From positions 62,001-126,000 of the forward strand of contig CAZOPF010000001.1 of assembly GCA_964581605.1 (NCBI GenBank): a DNA stretch of 64,000 nt. Reading direction: 5' to 3'. Position numbers and translations under genes: made by a program. The notes below the pieces were generated by a model, which was given only the letters and a program-made list of their open reading frames with translations, was not told the DNA's origin and made no database searches. Shown one piece after another: positions 27,166 to 35,688 of this stretch; within the stretch, counting starts at the first letter, position 1; each line of letters starts with the position of its first letter. This stretch comes from CAADGU01 sp964581605 (GTDB lineage: Bacteria; Chloroflexota; Anaerolineae; Promineifilales; Promineifilaceae).

Positions 27166-29099
27166 TATAAGTCTTCGTATTCGTCCCAGTCATCGCGGCG
27201 GCGGCTGCCTTTGCGTTGGCGTTTTACATATACCTCGCCCGCATCCTCGTCATAGACAATTTCTTTGCCTTTGCGTGTTTTCTTGCTCTTCTTTTTGTCA
27301 TCGGCCACCTCTTCAAAGGCCGGGGCCGAACGGGCAATTTGCACGGCTGCTTTCTTTGGTTTGGGCTGTGGTTCTGGGGTTACCTGCACCAGCGGTTGCG
27401 AGAGGTCATCCAGAATGGGCACTATCTCTTCAGCGGGGGTCACGGCCGTTTCCGCTTCTGGTTCGGTGACCATTTCCCCGCTTACCGCCGGCTCGGCAAC
27501 GATGTCCATGCGTTCGGCAGCAGGTTCAGGCACGGCCGCACCTGTTTCCACGGCTGCCAGCGTTTCGGGGGCGGCCGTTTCCTCTGCCAGGGGGGCGGCC
27601 GTTTTGCCCTTCTCATACCGCGCCAGATGCTCTTTGGTCGTTTCTAACGCCACATCGCCCAGCCCCTTAAAGCCCAGGAAAACGTGGTCGCCCATTTCCA
27701 AGACCATCAACAAATCACCCACCGTTTCCACGTTGTTATCCAGCAGCAAATTGTGAATACGGCCGGGCAAATCCAGCGCATCCAACGGCACCTGCCAGGC
27801 ATTGTCGGGCACAGTGCGCCGGGCCAGTGCCCGCTTCTTGCGCCAATCTTCGTGTTCGGCCGCCCGCTCGGCAATAATGCGCCCTTCCACGCCACCCACA
27901 ATCCGATCCAGGATGTGGTAATCTTCGGAGGTAATCGGCCGTCCTGCTTCCTTTTTTGCTAATACCACACGTGCCTTTTCAATCAGTTCTGGATTGGCGC
28001 GTAAGTGGTTGTCCACCGCCGGATGATCCAGATTTTGCAGCGATTCGGCGGCCGCTTCCGTCAGGCTCTTGATATCAATGCGCCAGCCAGTCAGTTTGGC
28101 GGCCAGCCGCGCATTTTGCCCTTCGCGGCCGATGGCTAAGGAAAGTTGATCATCGGGGACAATGACAACGGCCGTCTTCCCTTCTTGCGGGTCATCATCC
28201 AGAAACACATGCGAAACCCGTGCCGGGCTGAGTGCCTTGGCGATAAAAACACGCTGGTCGCCGTCCCACTCAATCACATCAATCTTCTCGTCATTCAGTT
28301 CGCGCACAATGCTCTGGATACGCACCCCACGCATACCCACACACGCCCCCACCGGATCAACACCAGGCTGGAGCGCCTGCACCGCCACTTTGGACCGCTG
28401 CCCCGCTTCGCGGGCGATGCTCTTAATTTCCACCTGCCCGTTATAAATTTCCGGTACTTCCAATTCCAGCAGGCGGCGCAGCAAATTGCGGTGGTTGCGG
28501 CTGACAAAAATCTGTGGGCCACGATTGGTGCGGCGCACTTCCAGCACATAGACGCGAATTTTGTCATGCGGCCGGTAGCGTTCACGCGGTACTTGCTGGC
28601 TCTTGGGCAAAATCGCTTCGGTGCGCCCCAGGCCAATGGTCAGGTTTTGGCCGCTGATGCTCTGCACTGTGCCGTTGACCAGTTCCCCTTCCCGGCCGGA
28701 AAAATCTTCATACAACTGCTCTCTTTCCGCTTCGCGTACCCGTTGCAGCAGCACCTGTTTGGCCGTTTGCGCGGCAATACGGCCGAAGCCAGCCGTGGTG
28801 CTATCAATCATCACCACATCGCCATATTCTGCCTCGGTGTGCCCATTGCGCCGGGCTTCTTCCATCGTCACTTCGGTGCGCCGATCCAGGACGGAATCCA
28901 CGATCTCTTTTTCGGCCAGAATCGTGGGGTCGCCGGTGCGGGGGTCAATTTCCACCACAATGTTTTGTAAATTGCTCACCTGGTTATCCCGGCGGTAAGC
29001 GGAAACGAGCGCCGTTTTCAGGGCTTCGATTACCTCTTCTTTCGGTAAACCACGTGATTCACAAATTTCATTGAAGGCTAACAGGAATTCGCTTTTCAT
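27165..29099 (-). CDS. nusA: Transcription termination/antitermination factor NusA
   Basis: A 644-residue NusA, the RNA-polymerase factor for pausing, termination and antitermination. Order: N-terminal polymerase-binding domain 1-125, S1 at 138-205, KH1 about 230-290 with PVGACVGMRGVRIQ, KH2 about 310-350 with LAIGREGQNARLAAKL. A helix-hairpin-helix-like segment follows near 460-500 and ends in FLGFKGLGDVALE. Then comes a long Glu/Ala/Pro-rich tail with a basic end, longer than in many bacteria. rimP, the usual upstream neighbour, is absent; instead there is a regulated leader. It is the first gene of a seven-gene operon. Confidence 0.96.
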   Translation of the reverse strand: MKSEFLLAFNEICESRGLPKEEVIEALKTALVSAYRRDNQVSNLQNIVVEIDPRTGDPTILAEKEIVDSVLDRRTEVTMEEARRNGHTEAEYGDVVMIDSTTAGFGRIAAQTAKQVLLQRVREAEREQLYEDFSGREGELVNGTVQSISGQNLTIGLGRTEAILPKSQQVPRERYRPHDKIRVYVLEVRRTNRGPQIFVSRNHRNLLRRLLELEVPEIYNGQVEIKSIAREAGQRSKVAVQALQPGVDPVGACVGMRGVRIQSIVRELNDEKIDVIEWDGDQRVFIAKALSPARVSHVFLDDDPQEGKTAVVIVPDDQLSLAIGREGQNARLAAKLTGWRIDIKSLTEAAAESLQNLDHPAVDNHLRANPELIEKARVVLAKKEAGRPITSEDYHILDRIVGGVEGRIIAERAAEHEDWRKKRALARRTVPDNAWQVPLDALDLPGRIHNLLLDNNVETVGDLLMVLEMGDHVFLGFKGLGDVALETTKEHLARYEKGKTAAPLAEETAAPETLAAVETGAAVPEPAAERMDIVAEPAVSGEMVTEPEAETAVTPAEEIVPILDDLSQPLVQVTPEPQPKPKKAAVQIARSAPAFEEVADDKKKSKKTRKGKEIVYDEDAGEVYVKRQRKGSRRRDDWDEYEDL

Positions 29100-29167
29100 T
29101 GAGTCAAAACCTTATTCAATTTTAGAAAATAGAAACAAAAAAAGTGGGGGCTGCCCACTTTGCGCAT
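29096..29167 (-). CDS. Candidate 23-residue leader peptide upstream of nusA
   Basis: An open frame of 23 codons plus stop starts at ATG 29167, about 13-17 nt after the predicted transcription start. It runs across the intrinsic terminator hairpin, and its TGA overlaps the nusA ATG as ATGA. The product would begin MRKVGSPHFF. No strong ribosome-binding site precedes it and the length alone could be chance; the position relative to hairpin and start is what makes it worth listing. Confidence 0.4.
   Translation of the reverse strand: MRKVGSPHFFCFYFLKLNKVLTQ
29141..29161 (-). terminator. Intrinsic terminator in the nusA leader
   Basis: Minus-strand stem AAAGTGGG/CCCACTTT (arms 29154-29161 and 29141-29148) with a 5-nt loop, followed by a T-rich run. 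No minus-strand gene lies upstream that it could serve, so it should act on transcripts heading into nusA. Confidence 0.7.
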
Positions 29168-29188
29168 CAATCGCTCAACTAAGTAGGG

Positions 29189-29217
29189 ATTATAGCACGG
29201 CCGTTTGCATCCCGCAA
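29189..29217 (-). promoter_or_regulatory. Promoter of the nusA operon
   Basis: Minus-strand -35 TTGCGG (29212-29217), 17-nt spacer, perfect -10 TATAAT (29189-29194). Start of transcription near 29182, giving a leader of about 83 nt. The spacer contains one ACGGCCGT palindrome. Confidence 0.75.
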
Positions 29218-29335
29218 AAATATGTGGTTAACACATGGTTAAGATTGGAATTTCAGGTTACAAACGATAGGGTATGAGGCTGGTGGCTGGTGGCAGTGGC
29301 TTGTACCAGCCATCAGCCACTATGGGAGATACTTT

Positions 29336-30070
29336 ATGAAAATTGCCTTGATTTCGGATATGCACGGCCATGCGATTGCGCTAGAGGCAGTGTTGGCCGA
29401 TCTACGGCCGTGCCAGATTGACCAGATCGTTTGCCTGGGCGATGTTGCTACTATCGGTTTTCAGCCAAAACAAACGGTTGATCTGCTCAAGTCGCTCGAT
29501 AGTGTGTGTCTCATGGGCAACCATGATGCCGCCTTGTTAGAGCCCCAGCGGGCGGCCGAGTTCCAGATTGCCCCGCCGCTTTTGCCCAATCTGGCCTGGT
29601 GTGGCGGGCAGCTTGCTGCCGAAGGGTTGGCCTTTATACAAACCTTCAAACCGCTGGCCGAGATAGCGTTAGGAGGGCAGGAGACCATGCTCTGTTTTCA
29701 TGGCTCACCACAGGCCAATACGGATCTGATTCTGGCAACAACGCCGGAGGAAGAGCTGGGGAGATTTTTTAACGGCCGTCAGGCCCTAATCTGGGCTGGC
29801 GGGCACACTCATTTACAAATGGTGCGCCAATATAATGGGATGCTCGTTCTCAATCCTGGCAGCGTGGGCAATTCATTTCGTTCCGCTTATACACCTGGCC
29901 ATCCACCGATGTTAAACCCCTGGGCGGAATATGCCATCGTTACGTGGCACAAAGGGCAATTGAGTATAGACTGTCGCCGGGTAACATTTGACCTGCCAGC
30001 AACTATCGAAGCGATCATTGCCAGCCAGGTTCCCAACCAGGAATGGTGGCTGGCACAATATCGAAGTTGA
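29336..30070 (+). CDS. Calcineurin-like metallophosphoesterase
   Basis: A 244-residue phosphoesterase with the full metal motif set: ISDMHGH (residues 7-13), CLGDVA, MGNHDAA, FHGSPQ and GGHTHLQM. It resembles the YfcE/MJ0936 branch, typically phosphodiesterases with broad or unknown substrates. ATG 29336 follows GGGAGAT. The carbonic anhydrase gene starts 24 nt after its stop, so the two probably share a transcript. Confidence 0.85.
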   Translation: MKIALISDMHGHAIALEAVLADLRPCQIDQIVCLGDVATIGFQPKQTVDLLKSLDSVCLMGNHDAALLEPQRAAEFQIAPPLLPNLAWCGGQLAAEGLAFIQTFKPLAEIALGGQETMLCFHGSPQANTDLILATTPEEELGRFFNGRQALIWAGGHTHLQMVRQYNGMLVLNPGSVGNSFRSAYTPGHPPMLNPWAEYAIVTWHKGQLSIDCRRVTFDLPATIEAIIASQVPNQEWWLAQYRS

Positions 30071-30093
30071 AGGTGGTTTTATCGAGGTCACAG

Positions 30094-30753
30094 ATGAATA
30101 TCGTGCATGAGCTATTGCAAAATAATCGCCAATGGGCAGCAGCTATTAAGCAGGAGCATCCAGACTTTTTTGCCAAACTGAGTAAACAGCAAAAACCGTT
30201 ATTTTTTTGGATTGGCTGCTGTGACAGCCGTGTTCCGGCCAATCAAATTATCGGATTGCTGCCCGGTGAGGTGTTTGTGCATCGCAATATCGCCAATATC
30301 GTGAATAGCGCGGATATGAACTGTATATCGGCCTTGCAATATGCAGTGGATTTGTTGCAGGTGCAGCATGTGATTTTGTGTGGGCATTATGGCTGTGGTG
30401 GTGTACAGGCGGCCGTACACGGCGAAGGCCACGGCATAATTGATTACTGGATTTGGGATATCAAAGCGCTTTTGAACCGGCATGAGGCGTTGTTGGCCCA
30501 GGCACCGGCCGGGCGGCTGGTGGATTTGATGTGTGAGGTGAATGTGATCGAGCAGACCTATGAACTGTGCCGCACGAAGGTAATCCGGGAAGCGTGGCAG
30601 CGCGGGCAGACGGTGCAGGTGCATGGTTGGATTTACGGCATTCACGATGGGCTGCTGCAAGAGGTGATTCCAAAAGTGATCCGGTCAGGGGATGTGGAAC
30701 AGGTGTATGAGGCGGCGTTGACGGCCGTAACTCAAAAATATACTGGTAGTTAG
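30094..30753 (+). CDS. Beta-class carbonic anhydrase
   Basis: A 219-residue beta-carbonic anhydrase interconverting CO2 and bicarbonate. Zinc ligands: Cys in CCDSRVP, with the Asp-Arg dyad, and the HYGC pair (His and Cys) in ILCGHYGCGGVQAA. The family segment GEVFVHRNIANIV lies between. ATG 30094 has GAGG about 7 nt upstream; the frame is open further into the phosphoesterase gene. Length is normal. Confidence 0.93.
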   Translation: MNIVHELLQNNRQWAAAIKQEHPDFFAKLSKQQKPLFFWIGCCDSRVPANQIIGLLPGEVFVHRNIANIVNSADMNCISALQYAVDLLQVQHVILCGHYGCGGVQAAVHGEGHGIIDYWIWDIKALLNRHEALLAQAPAGRLVDLMCEVNVIEQTYELCRTKVIREAWQRGQTVQVHGWIYGIHDGLLQEVIPKVIRSGDVEQVYEAALTAVTQKYTGS

Positions 30754-30790
30754 CACTGGTGGCTCAACAGGTAAGCTGGTTATTTTCCGT

Positions 30791-30796
30791 TATAAT
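30791..30796 (+). promoter_or_regulatory. Probable -10 box before rfbC
   Basis: TATAAT preceded by TT, 32 nt before the rfbC start. I find no good -35 at 16-18 nt. Confidence 0.45.
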
Positions 30797-30828
30797 CGCG
30801 CCGCATTTTAGGATAATTGGAGATAGCT

Positions 30829-31395
30829 ATGTTGTTTCAATTTACTTCACTCGAAATTCCCGAAGTTATCCTTGTGGAAACCCGGCGTTTTGGGGATGAC
30901 CGTGGCTTTTTCATGGAGACTTATCGGCAAGCAGAGTTTGCCGCCAATGGCATTCCCGGCCCATTTGTGCAGGATAACTGCTCCCATTCCGCGCAGGGAG
31001 TGGTGCGGGGGTTGCATTACCAGGTTCCGCCCTATGCCCAGGGAAAATTTTTAGTCGCAGTACAGGGGGAGATTTTTGATGTCGCGGTAGACATTCGGCA
31101 GGGTTCACCCACATTTGGTCAATGGGTTGGAGCGGTGCTGTCAGCGCGTAACGGCCGTATGTTATATATCCCACCCGGTTTTGCGCACGGGTTCTGTGTC
31201 CTGAGCGAATCGGCGACGCTGACCTATAAAGTGACCGATGTCTACATGCCTGCCTACGAGCAAGGCATTTGTTGGAATGACCCGGCAATTGGCATCAACT
31301 GGCCTGTGAGCCACCCTATTCTTTCCGCCCGTGATAAACAATTGCCCTCTCTGGCAGAAAGTGGCAGCCCATTTGTTTGGGTGCGTGGGAATTGA
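30829..31395 (+). CDS. rfbC: dTDP-4-dehydrorhamnose 3,5-epimerase
   Basis: A 188-residue RmlC-type cupin epimerase of the dTDP-rhamnose pathway. Signature segments: RRFGDDRGFFMETY, QDNCSHSAQGVVRGLHYQ with the catalytic His, KFLVAVQGEIFDVAVDIR and YIPPGFAHGFCVLSE. ATG 30829 follows TTGGAG at the usual distance. The other rhamnose genes are not adjacent. A sulfotransferase gene starts one base after its stop, suggesting that both act on cell-surface glycans. Confidence 0.93.
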   Translation: MLFQFTSLEIPEVILVETRRFGDDRGFFMETYRQAEFAANGIPGPFVQDNCSHSAQGVVRGLHYQVPPYAQGKFLVAVQGEIFDVAVDIRQGSPTFGQWVGAVLSARNGRMLYIPPGFAHGFCVLSESATLTYKVTDVYMPAYEQGICWNDPAIGINWPVSHPILSARDKQLPSLAESGSPFVWVRGN

Positions 31396-31396
31396 T

Positions 31397-32407
31397 ATGC
31401 CTATGTCTGGCAGGCAAATTCGGCGGCAGATTTTTATTGGAGGGTGCAGTCGTAGCGGCACCACGCTATTGGGTGCGATGTTGGGCAGCCACCCAGACCT
31501 CATTTGTACGCCGGAATCCCACTTCAAAATTGACGTTTTACGTTCACTGACGGTCACGCCAGCGGGGATTGATCTCCTGGCAGCGGCCGAATTGATCAAC
31601 CGGCATTGGCGTTACCGTATTTGGGAGATGCCACTGGATGTTACGGCCGTGCCGTCAGCCACTATGGGCGGTTCATATGATGAGCTAATGGGCTATGTGG
31701 TGAACCGATACGCCATTCAGCATAAGAGGCCAGAAGCAACTGTCTGGGTAGACCACACCCCGGAAAATGCCAGTTATTTCAACACCCTGTTTGCCCATTT
31801 CCCCCAGGCTAAAGGTATCCACATTGTGCGCGACGGCCGGGCCGTGGCGGCCTCCATTATGCCGCTCGATTGGGGGCCAAACTCCATTATGAAAGCCTCT
31901 CGTTGGTGGATGCGCATGGTCTCATTTGGGCTGGCGGCCGAATCGGCCTTTGGGCCACGCCAGGTGATGCGGGTGAAATATGAGGAATTGGTGGCGGAAC
32001 CAGAGCGGGTGCTGCGGCCGTTGTGTGAATTCTTAGAAATTCCATTTCAGCCAGAAATGACCCAGGCGAATGGTTTTACGCCTCCCCGTTACACCACCAA
32101 TCAGCACACACTGGTCGGCCGTCAGCCAGACCAAAAAATAAGCAGCCGTTGGCAGCAAAAGTTAACCCGACGCCAGATTGAAATTTTTGAAAACCAGACC
32201 CGCGACTACCTTACTTATCTTGGCTACCCCCTTCAGTATGGGTTGAAAGCACAAGGGCCAACATTTAGCGAAGTGCAAAAAGACAAGTTGATTGAGCTGT
32301 GGCGAGGGGAAATAGTGAACAAAATAAAATGGTTGCGGCGCAGCTACCCTATGTGGCTCTCGCGTGATTTTTACCGGCAGGCTGGTTTCCGCGATAAAAA
32401 CAATTAG
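31397..32407 (+). CDS. Sulfotransferase family protein
   Basis: A 336-residue PAPS-dependent sulfotransferase. The 5'-phosphosulfate loop is GGCSRSGTTLLGAM near residue 15, and the 3'-phosphate site is IHIVRDGRAVAAS near residue 145. WVDHTPEN and VKYEELVAEPERVL are family features. No signal peptide or membrane segment is visible. Start ATG 31397 lies directly after the rfbC stop, with only a weak GGGA before it; ATG 31403 is also possible. Linkage to rfbC suggests sulfation of a deoxyhexose-containing glycan, an inference. Confidence 0.85.
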   Translation: MPMSGRQIRRQIFIGGCSRSGTTLLGAMLGSHPDLICTPESHFKIDVLRSLTVTPAGIDLLAAAELINRHWRYRIWEMPLDVTAVPSATMGGSYDELMGYVVNRYAIQHKRPEATVWVDHTPENASYFNTLFAHFPQAKGIHIVRDGRAVAASIMPLDWGPNSIMKASRWWMRMVSFGLAAESAFGPRQVMRVKYEELVAEPERVLRPLCEFLEIPFQPEMTQANGFTPPRYTTNQHTLVGRQPDQKISSRWQQKLTRRQIEIFENQTRDYLTYLGYPLQYGLKAQGPTFSEVQKDKLIELWRGEIVNKIKWLRRSYPMWLSRDFYRQAGFRDKNN

Positions 32408-32450
32408 CGGCTGTCACGCAACGGCCGCCAAACACTTTGCTGCGCCAGGC

Positions 32451-33161
32451 CTACACCTCAACACGGGCCAGGATGCCATTGGCAACATTTGGCCCTATCA
32501 CCTGGGTATGACCATCAATTTCTATGGTAATTGGCCCCTGAAAAGGAGCCACTGCCAAAACACGGATATGAGTGCCCGGCACCAGCCCCAGGTCAGCCAG
32601 GTAACGCAACAGCTCGGCGTTACTGTCATCCAAAATGCGGGTGATTGTTGCTTGCGAACCGGGGGCAACGGCCGTTAACGGCCGTGCTTCCACCCATGTC
32701 ATTGCCCCTTCTTTGCTGGGGATCGGGTCGCCATGCGGGTCAAACTGCGGGTAGTTCAAGGCAGCGGCAATACGCTCCTCCAATTTCTCACTGATCACAT
32801 GCTCCAAAATATCCGCCTGCTCATGCACCTCATCCCAGGTAAAACCTAAAGCCTCAATTAGATAAAGCTCAATCAGTCGGTGATGGCGAATCACCTCCAA
32901 CGCCACCTTTTCCCCTGCGTCGGTGAGTGTAACGCCATAATGCTTTTCATAATTCACCAGCTTAAACTTTGCCAACCGTTGAATCATACTGGTGGCTGAC
33001 GCCGGTTTCACGCCGCGTGCCTCCGCAATGCGCGAGGTAGAAACAGGTGACTCCTCCTGAGCCAGCATGTAGATGGTTTTTAGATAATCTTCAACCGCCT
33101 GATGGTTCAGGTTATGGCGTTGAAGAGATGTGCCTTCCGGCAGTGATTCGATTTCGGGCAT
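32451..33161 (-). CDS. DtxR/MntR-family metal-dependent repressor
   Basis: A 236-residue metalloregulator. The winged helix (about residues 15-75) has VEDYLKTIYMLAQ, TSRIAEARGVKPASATSMIQRL and YGVTLTDAGE. The dimerisation and metal domain follows with RHHRLIELYLIEALGFTWDEVHEQADILEH, carrying the His/Glu ligands. A C-terminal FeoA/SH3-like domain starts near ELLRYLADLGLVPGT. Mn or Fe is the likely co-repressor. Start ATG 33161 stands exactly 6 nt after a TATAAT, so the message is probably leaderless; there is no ribosome-binding site. The divergent neighbour is a glycosidase rather than a metal transporter, so its regulon cannot be read from context. Confidence 0.9.
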   Translation of the reverse strand: MPEIESLPEGTSLQRHNLNHQAVEDYLKTIYMLAQEESPVSTSRIAEARGVKPASATSMIQRLAKFKLVNYEKHYGVTLTDAGEKVALEVIRHHRLIELYLIEALGFTWDEVHEQADILEHVISEKLEERIAAALNYPQFDPHGDPIPSKEGAMTWVEARPLTAVAPGSQATITRILDDSNAELLRYLADLGLVPGTHIRVLAVAPFQGPITIEIDGHTQVIGPNVANGILARVEV

Positions 33162-33167
33162 GATGCG

Positions 33168-33195
33168 ATTATAACAGAAAGGGGAAGGTGGTAAA
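33168..33195 (-). promoter_or_regulatory. Leaderless promoter of the DtxR-family gene
   Basis: Minus-strand TATAAT (33168-33173) lies 6 nt before ATG 33161; TTTACC (33190-33195) gives a -35 at 16 nt. Transcription should begin at or next to the start codon. Confidence 0.6.
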
Positions 33196-33207
33196 CACGG
33201 CCGCACC

Positions 33208-33236
33208 TGGGCACGGCCGCCTCCCCTCACTATAAT
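33208..33236 (+). promoter_or_regulatory. Leaderless promoter of the glycosidase gene
   Basis: TGGGCA (33208-33213), 17-nt spacer, TATAAT (33231-33236), then 6 nt to ATG 33243. It faces the promoter of the DtxR-family gene across some 35 nt that hold two CACGGCCGC direct copies. Confidence 0.6.
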
Positions 33237-33242
33237 CCCCCC

Positions 33243-34607
33243 ATGCACAGTTCAAGACAGACCATCTGGCGGCTGGCGGTAGCGTTGGCATCTCTGGGCC
33301 TGCTAATTTCTTTGTTCCCGGCTGCCACCTCGCTCTATGACCTCACCGGCGAGGTTGAACTGGTGGGGCAGGCCCGCGGCGTGTTGCATTGGCTCAATAC
33401 GGCCGTGCGCCCCCAACCCTGGCTTGCCCCCAACGCGCTGGTAGAAAACACAGCCGTTTCCCCCTTCGGCGTGAACACCTTTTTGCAGAGCGAAGTAGAA
33501 GAGGCCAAACGTGCCCGCAGCCTGGAACTGGCCCGGCAGGCCGGTTTCACCTTCATTCGCCAGGAATTCCCCTGGGAAGATATAGAAATTCATGGCAAAG
33601 GAGAGTTCGTAGACCGGCGTAATGACCCCAACGGCGTGGATGCCTGGCTGAAATATGACCATATGGTGCAACTGACCGCGGAATATGATATGGAGATCAT
33701 CGCCCGGTTGAGCAATCCGCCAGCCTGGTCACGGGCATTGCCCGAAGAACAAACTGGCTCATTGGCCCCCCCGGATGATTACCAGGATTTTGTAGATTTT
33801 GTTACGGCCGTAGCCACCCGCTACAAAGGGCGCATCCATTATTACCAGATTTGGAACGAACCCAACGGCAACAGCGAATGGGGCAATCACCAGCCCGTCA
33901 ACCCGGAGCAGTATACCGACCTGCTATGCCGTGCCTATGAAGCGATAAAAGCGGTAGACCCCACAGCCGTCGTGCTGGCTGGCGCGCTCACCCCCACGGT
34001 GGAACTCAGCCCCGCCAATGTCAACGACCTGGTATTTTTGCAACGCATGTACAATGCTGGTGCGGCTGCCTGTTTTGATGTCATGTCCGCCCAGGGGTAC
34101 GGTTTATGGTCAGGCGCGGCCGATCGGCGGCTGCGGCCAACCGTCATCAACTTTCCCCATCACCTGCTCATCCGCGATCTAATGGTACGAAACGGCGACG
34201 CCGCCAAACCAATCTGGATTAGCGAAATGGGTTGGAACGTGGTACCGGAAGAGATAGAAGCCCGCTTTGGCCGGGTAACAGAAACACAGCAGGCACAGTT
34301 TACTGTGGAAGCCTATGAACGTACACAGGCCGAATGGCCCTGGGTTGGCGTCAATGCGTATTGGTTTTTGAAACGGCCGTCCGACGCCGAACAAGATCAA
34401 TCCTGGTATTACTTCCGCCTGCTGGAACCAGACTTCACCCCCCTGCCCGTTTTCCACGCCCTGGTTGAATCTGCCGCCCTGGCCCAACCAATCAAACCAG
34501 TGCCCTCATGGCTTTATACCTGGGAACAGATGCGCCCCGCTCTATTTGCCATCAGCGCGGCCGTGCTCTTTTTTGCCTTGTTACACTGGTTGATGCCACA
34601 GGAGTAA
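33243..34607 (+). CDS. Membrane-anchored clan GH-A glycosidase
   Basis: A 454-residue protein with an N-terminal signal anchor (residues 10-30) and a C-terminal membrane segment (about 430-450), so the enzyme domain should face outward. The TIM-barrel fits clan GH-A (GH5/GH39-like): the acid/base Glu in QIWNEPNG near residue 208 and the nucleophile Glu in IWISEMGW near 330. The substrate cannot be assigned. Transcription looks leaderless: TATAAT is 6 nt before ATG 33243 and no ribosome-binding site is present. It diverges from the DtxR-family gene. Confidence 0.8.
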   Translation: MHSSRQTIWRLAVALASLGLLISLFPAATSLYDLTGEVELVGQARGVLHWLNTAVRPQPWLAPNALVENTAVSPFGVNTFLQSEVEEAKRARSLELARQAGFTFIRQEFPWEDIEIHGKGEFVDRRNDPNGVDAWLKYDHMVQLTAEYDMEIIARLSNPPAWSRALPEEQTGSLAPPDDYQDFVDFVTAVATRYKGRIHYYQIWNEPNGNSEWGNHQPVNPEQYTDLLCRAYEAIKAVDPTAVVLAGALTPTVELSPANVNDLVFLQRMYNAGAAACFDVMSAQGYGLWSGAADRRLRPTVINFPHHLLIRDLMVRNGDAAKPIWISEMGWNVVPEEIEARFGRVTETQQAQFTVEAYERTQAEWPWVGVNAYWFLKRPSDAEQDQSWYYFRLLEPDFTPLPVFHALVESAALAQPIKPVPSWLYTWEQMRPALFAISAAVLFFALLHWLMPQE

Positions 34608-34631
34608 TTACCCAATTACCCCATTACCTTC

Positions 34632-34637
34632 TAAAAT
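34632..34637 (+). promoter_or_regulatory. Leaderless -10 box of holB
   Basis: TAAAAT with 6 nt (ACCCCC) before ATG 34644. A partial AATT repeat (34606-34627) stands where the -35 would be. Confidence 0.5.
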
Positions 34638-34643
34638 ACCCCC

Positions 34644-35663
34644 ATGAGCAATTGGCAAAACGTCATTGGGCACCATTGGGCAGTGACCATGCTGCGGCAG
34701 AGCCTGGCGCACGGCCGTAACGGACACGCCTACCTCATCACCGGCCCCGACCAAATTGGCAAAACCACCCTGGCCCGCGCCTTTGCCCAGGCGCTTAACT
34801 GCACCGGCGAAGCAGACGGAAGCTGCCAGCCCGGCCATTTATGCCGCGCCTGCACTCTCATCGCCAACGGCCGTCACCCCGATGTGCGCCAGATCGAGCC
34901 AGAAGTGAGCGGCCGGGGCAAACTGACCCTAAAGATCGAAACGATCCGGCAGCTTCAACAAGAGTTGAGCCTCTCAGCTTATGAAGCCCGCACCAAAATC
35001 GCCATCCTGAAACGGTTCGACGCCGCCACCATTGGCGCATCAAACGCTTTCCTGAAAACATTGGAAGAGCCACCCCCGCGTGTATTGCTCATCCTGACAG
35101 CTACCGATGCCGATACCCTGCTGCCCACTATCGCCTCACGCTGCCGCACACTCAATCTCCGGCCGCTGCTCCCCGAATTGATTGAACAAAGCCTGACCAC
35201 CCGATGGCAGGTGGATGAGGATAAAGCCGCACTACTGGCACACCTGGCAGACGGCCGTCTTGGTTGGGCCGTGGCGGCCTCCCAAAACGTAGCTATTTTG
35301 GAGGAACGCGCCGCACATCTGGCACAGCTTCAGGAGGCATTAACAGGCAATCGAGTACGTCGTTTTCAACTGGCCGACAAACTGGCGGACAAGCCTGAAA
35401 CAGCCCCCCTTGTGCTGCAAACCTGGGTCAGTTGGTGGCGCGATGCCAGTTTACTGGCACAAAATGGTAATGCTTACACAGGTATCACCAACATTGATCA
35501 ACTTGACCCCCTCCGCCAGACGGCCGCCGCTGTGCCTGAATCAGCCCTCCTTGTCAGCCTCAGACAAACGACCCTCTCCCTCTGGCAATTAGAGCATAAT
35601 GCCAACGCCCGCCTCGTACTGGAAAACCTCCTGCTCACCTACCCCTATCTCCATCCCACCTGA
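34644..35663 (+). CDS. holB: DNA polymerase III clamp-loader subunit (delta prime)
   Basis: A 339-residue clamp-loader subunit. AAA+ features are the Walker A-like GPDQIGKTT near residue 35, a zinc module with four Cys (in NCTG, SCQPG and LCRAC), the sensor region LKTLEEPPPRVLLILTA and the SRC arginine-finger motif in IASRCRTL. Length fits delta prime rather than the longer gamma/tau. The start has no ribosome-binding site but lies 6 nt after TAAAAT. It converges with the adaptor gene, with a 25-nt gap. Confidence 0.88.
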   Translation: MSNWQNVIGHHWAVTMLRQSLAHGRNGHAYLITGPDQIGKTTLARAFAQALNCTGEADGSCQPGHLCRACTLIANGRHPDVRQIEPEVSGRGKLTLKIETIRQLQQELSLSAYEARTKIAILKRFDAATIGASNAFLKTLEEPPPRVLLILTATDADTLLPTIASRCRTLNLRPLLPELIEQSLTTRWQVDEDKAALLAHLADGRLGWAVAASQNVAILEERAAHLAQLQEALTGNRVRRFQLADKLADKPETAPLVLQTWVSWWRDASLLAQNGNAYTGITNIDQLDPLRQTAAAVPESALLVSLRQTTLSLWQLEHNANARLVLENLLLTYPYLHPT

Positions 35664-35688
35664 CACCCAACACCTGATACATGGCACC

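Noticed and set aside
28146..28970. Open frame of 274 codons on the plus strand
   Set aside because: It lies opposite the nusA gene and translates to a Pro/His-rich sequence with no recognisable domain.
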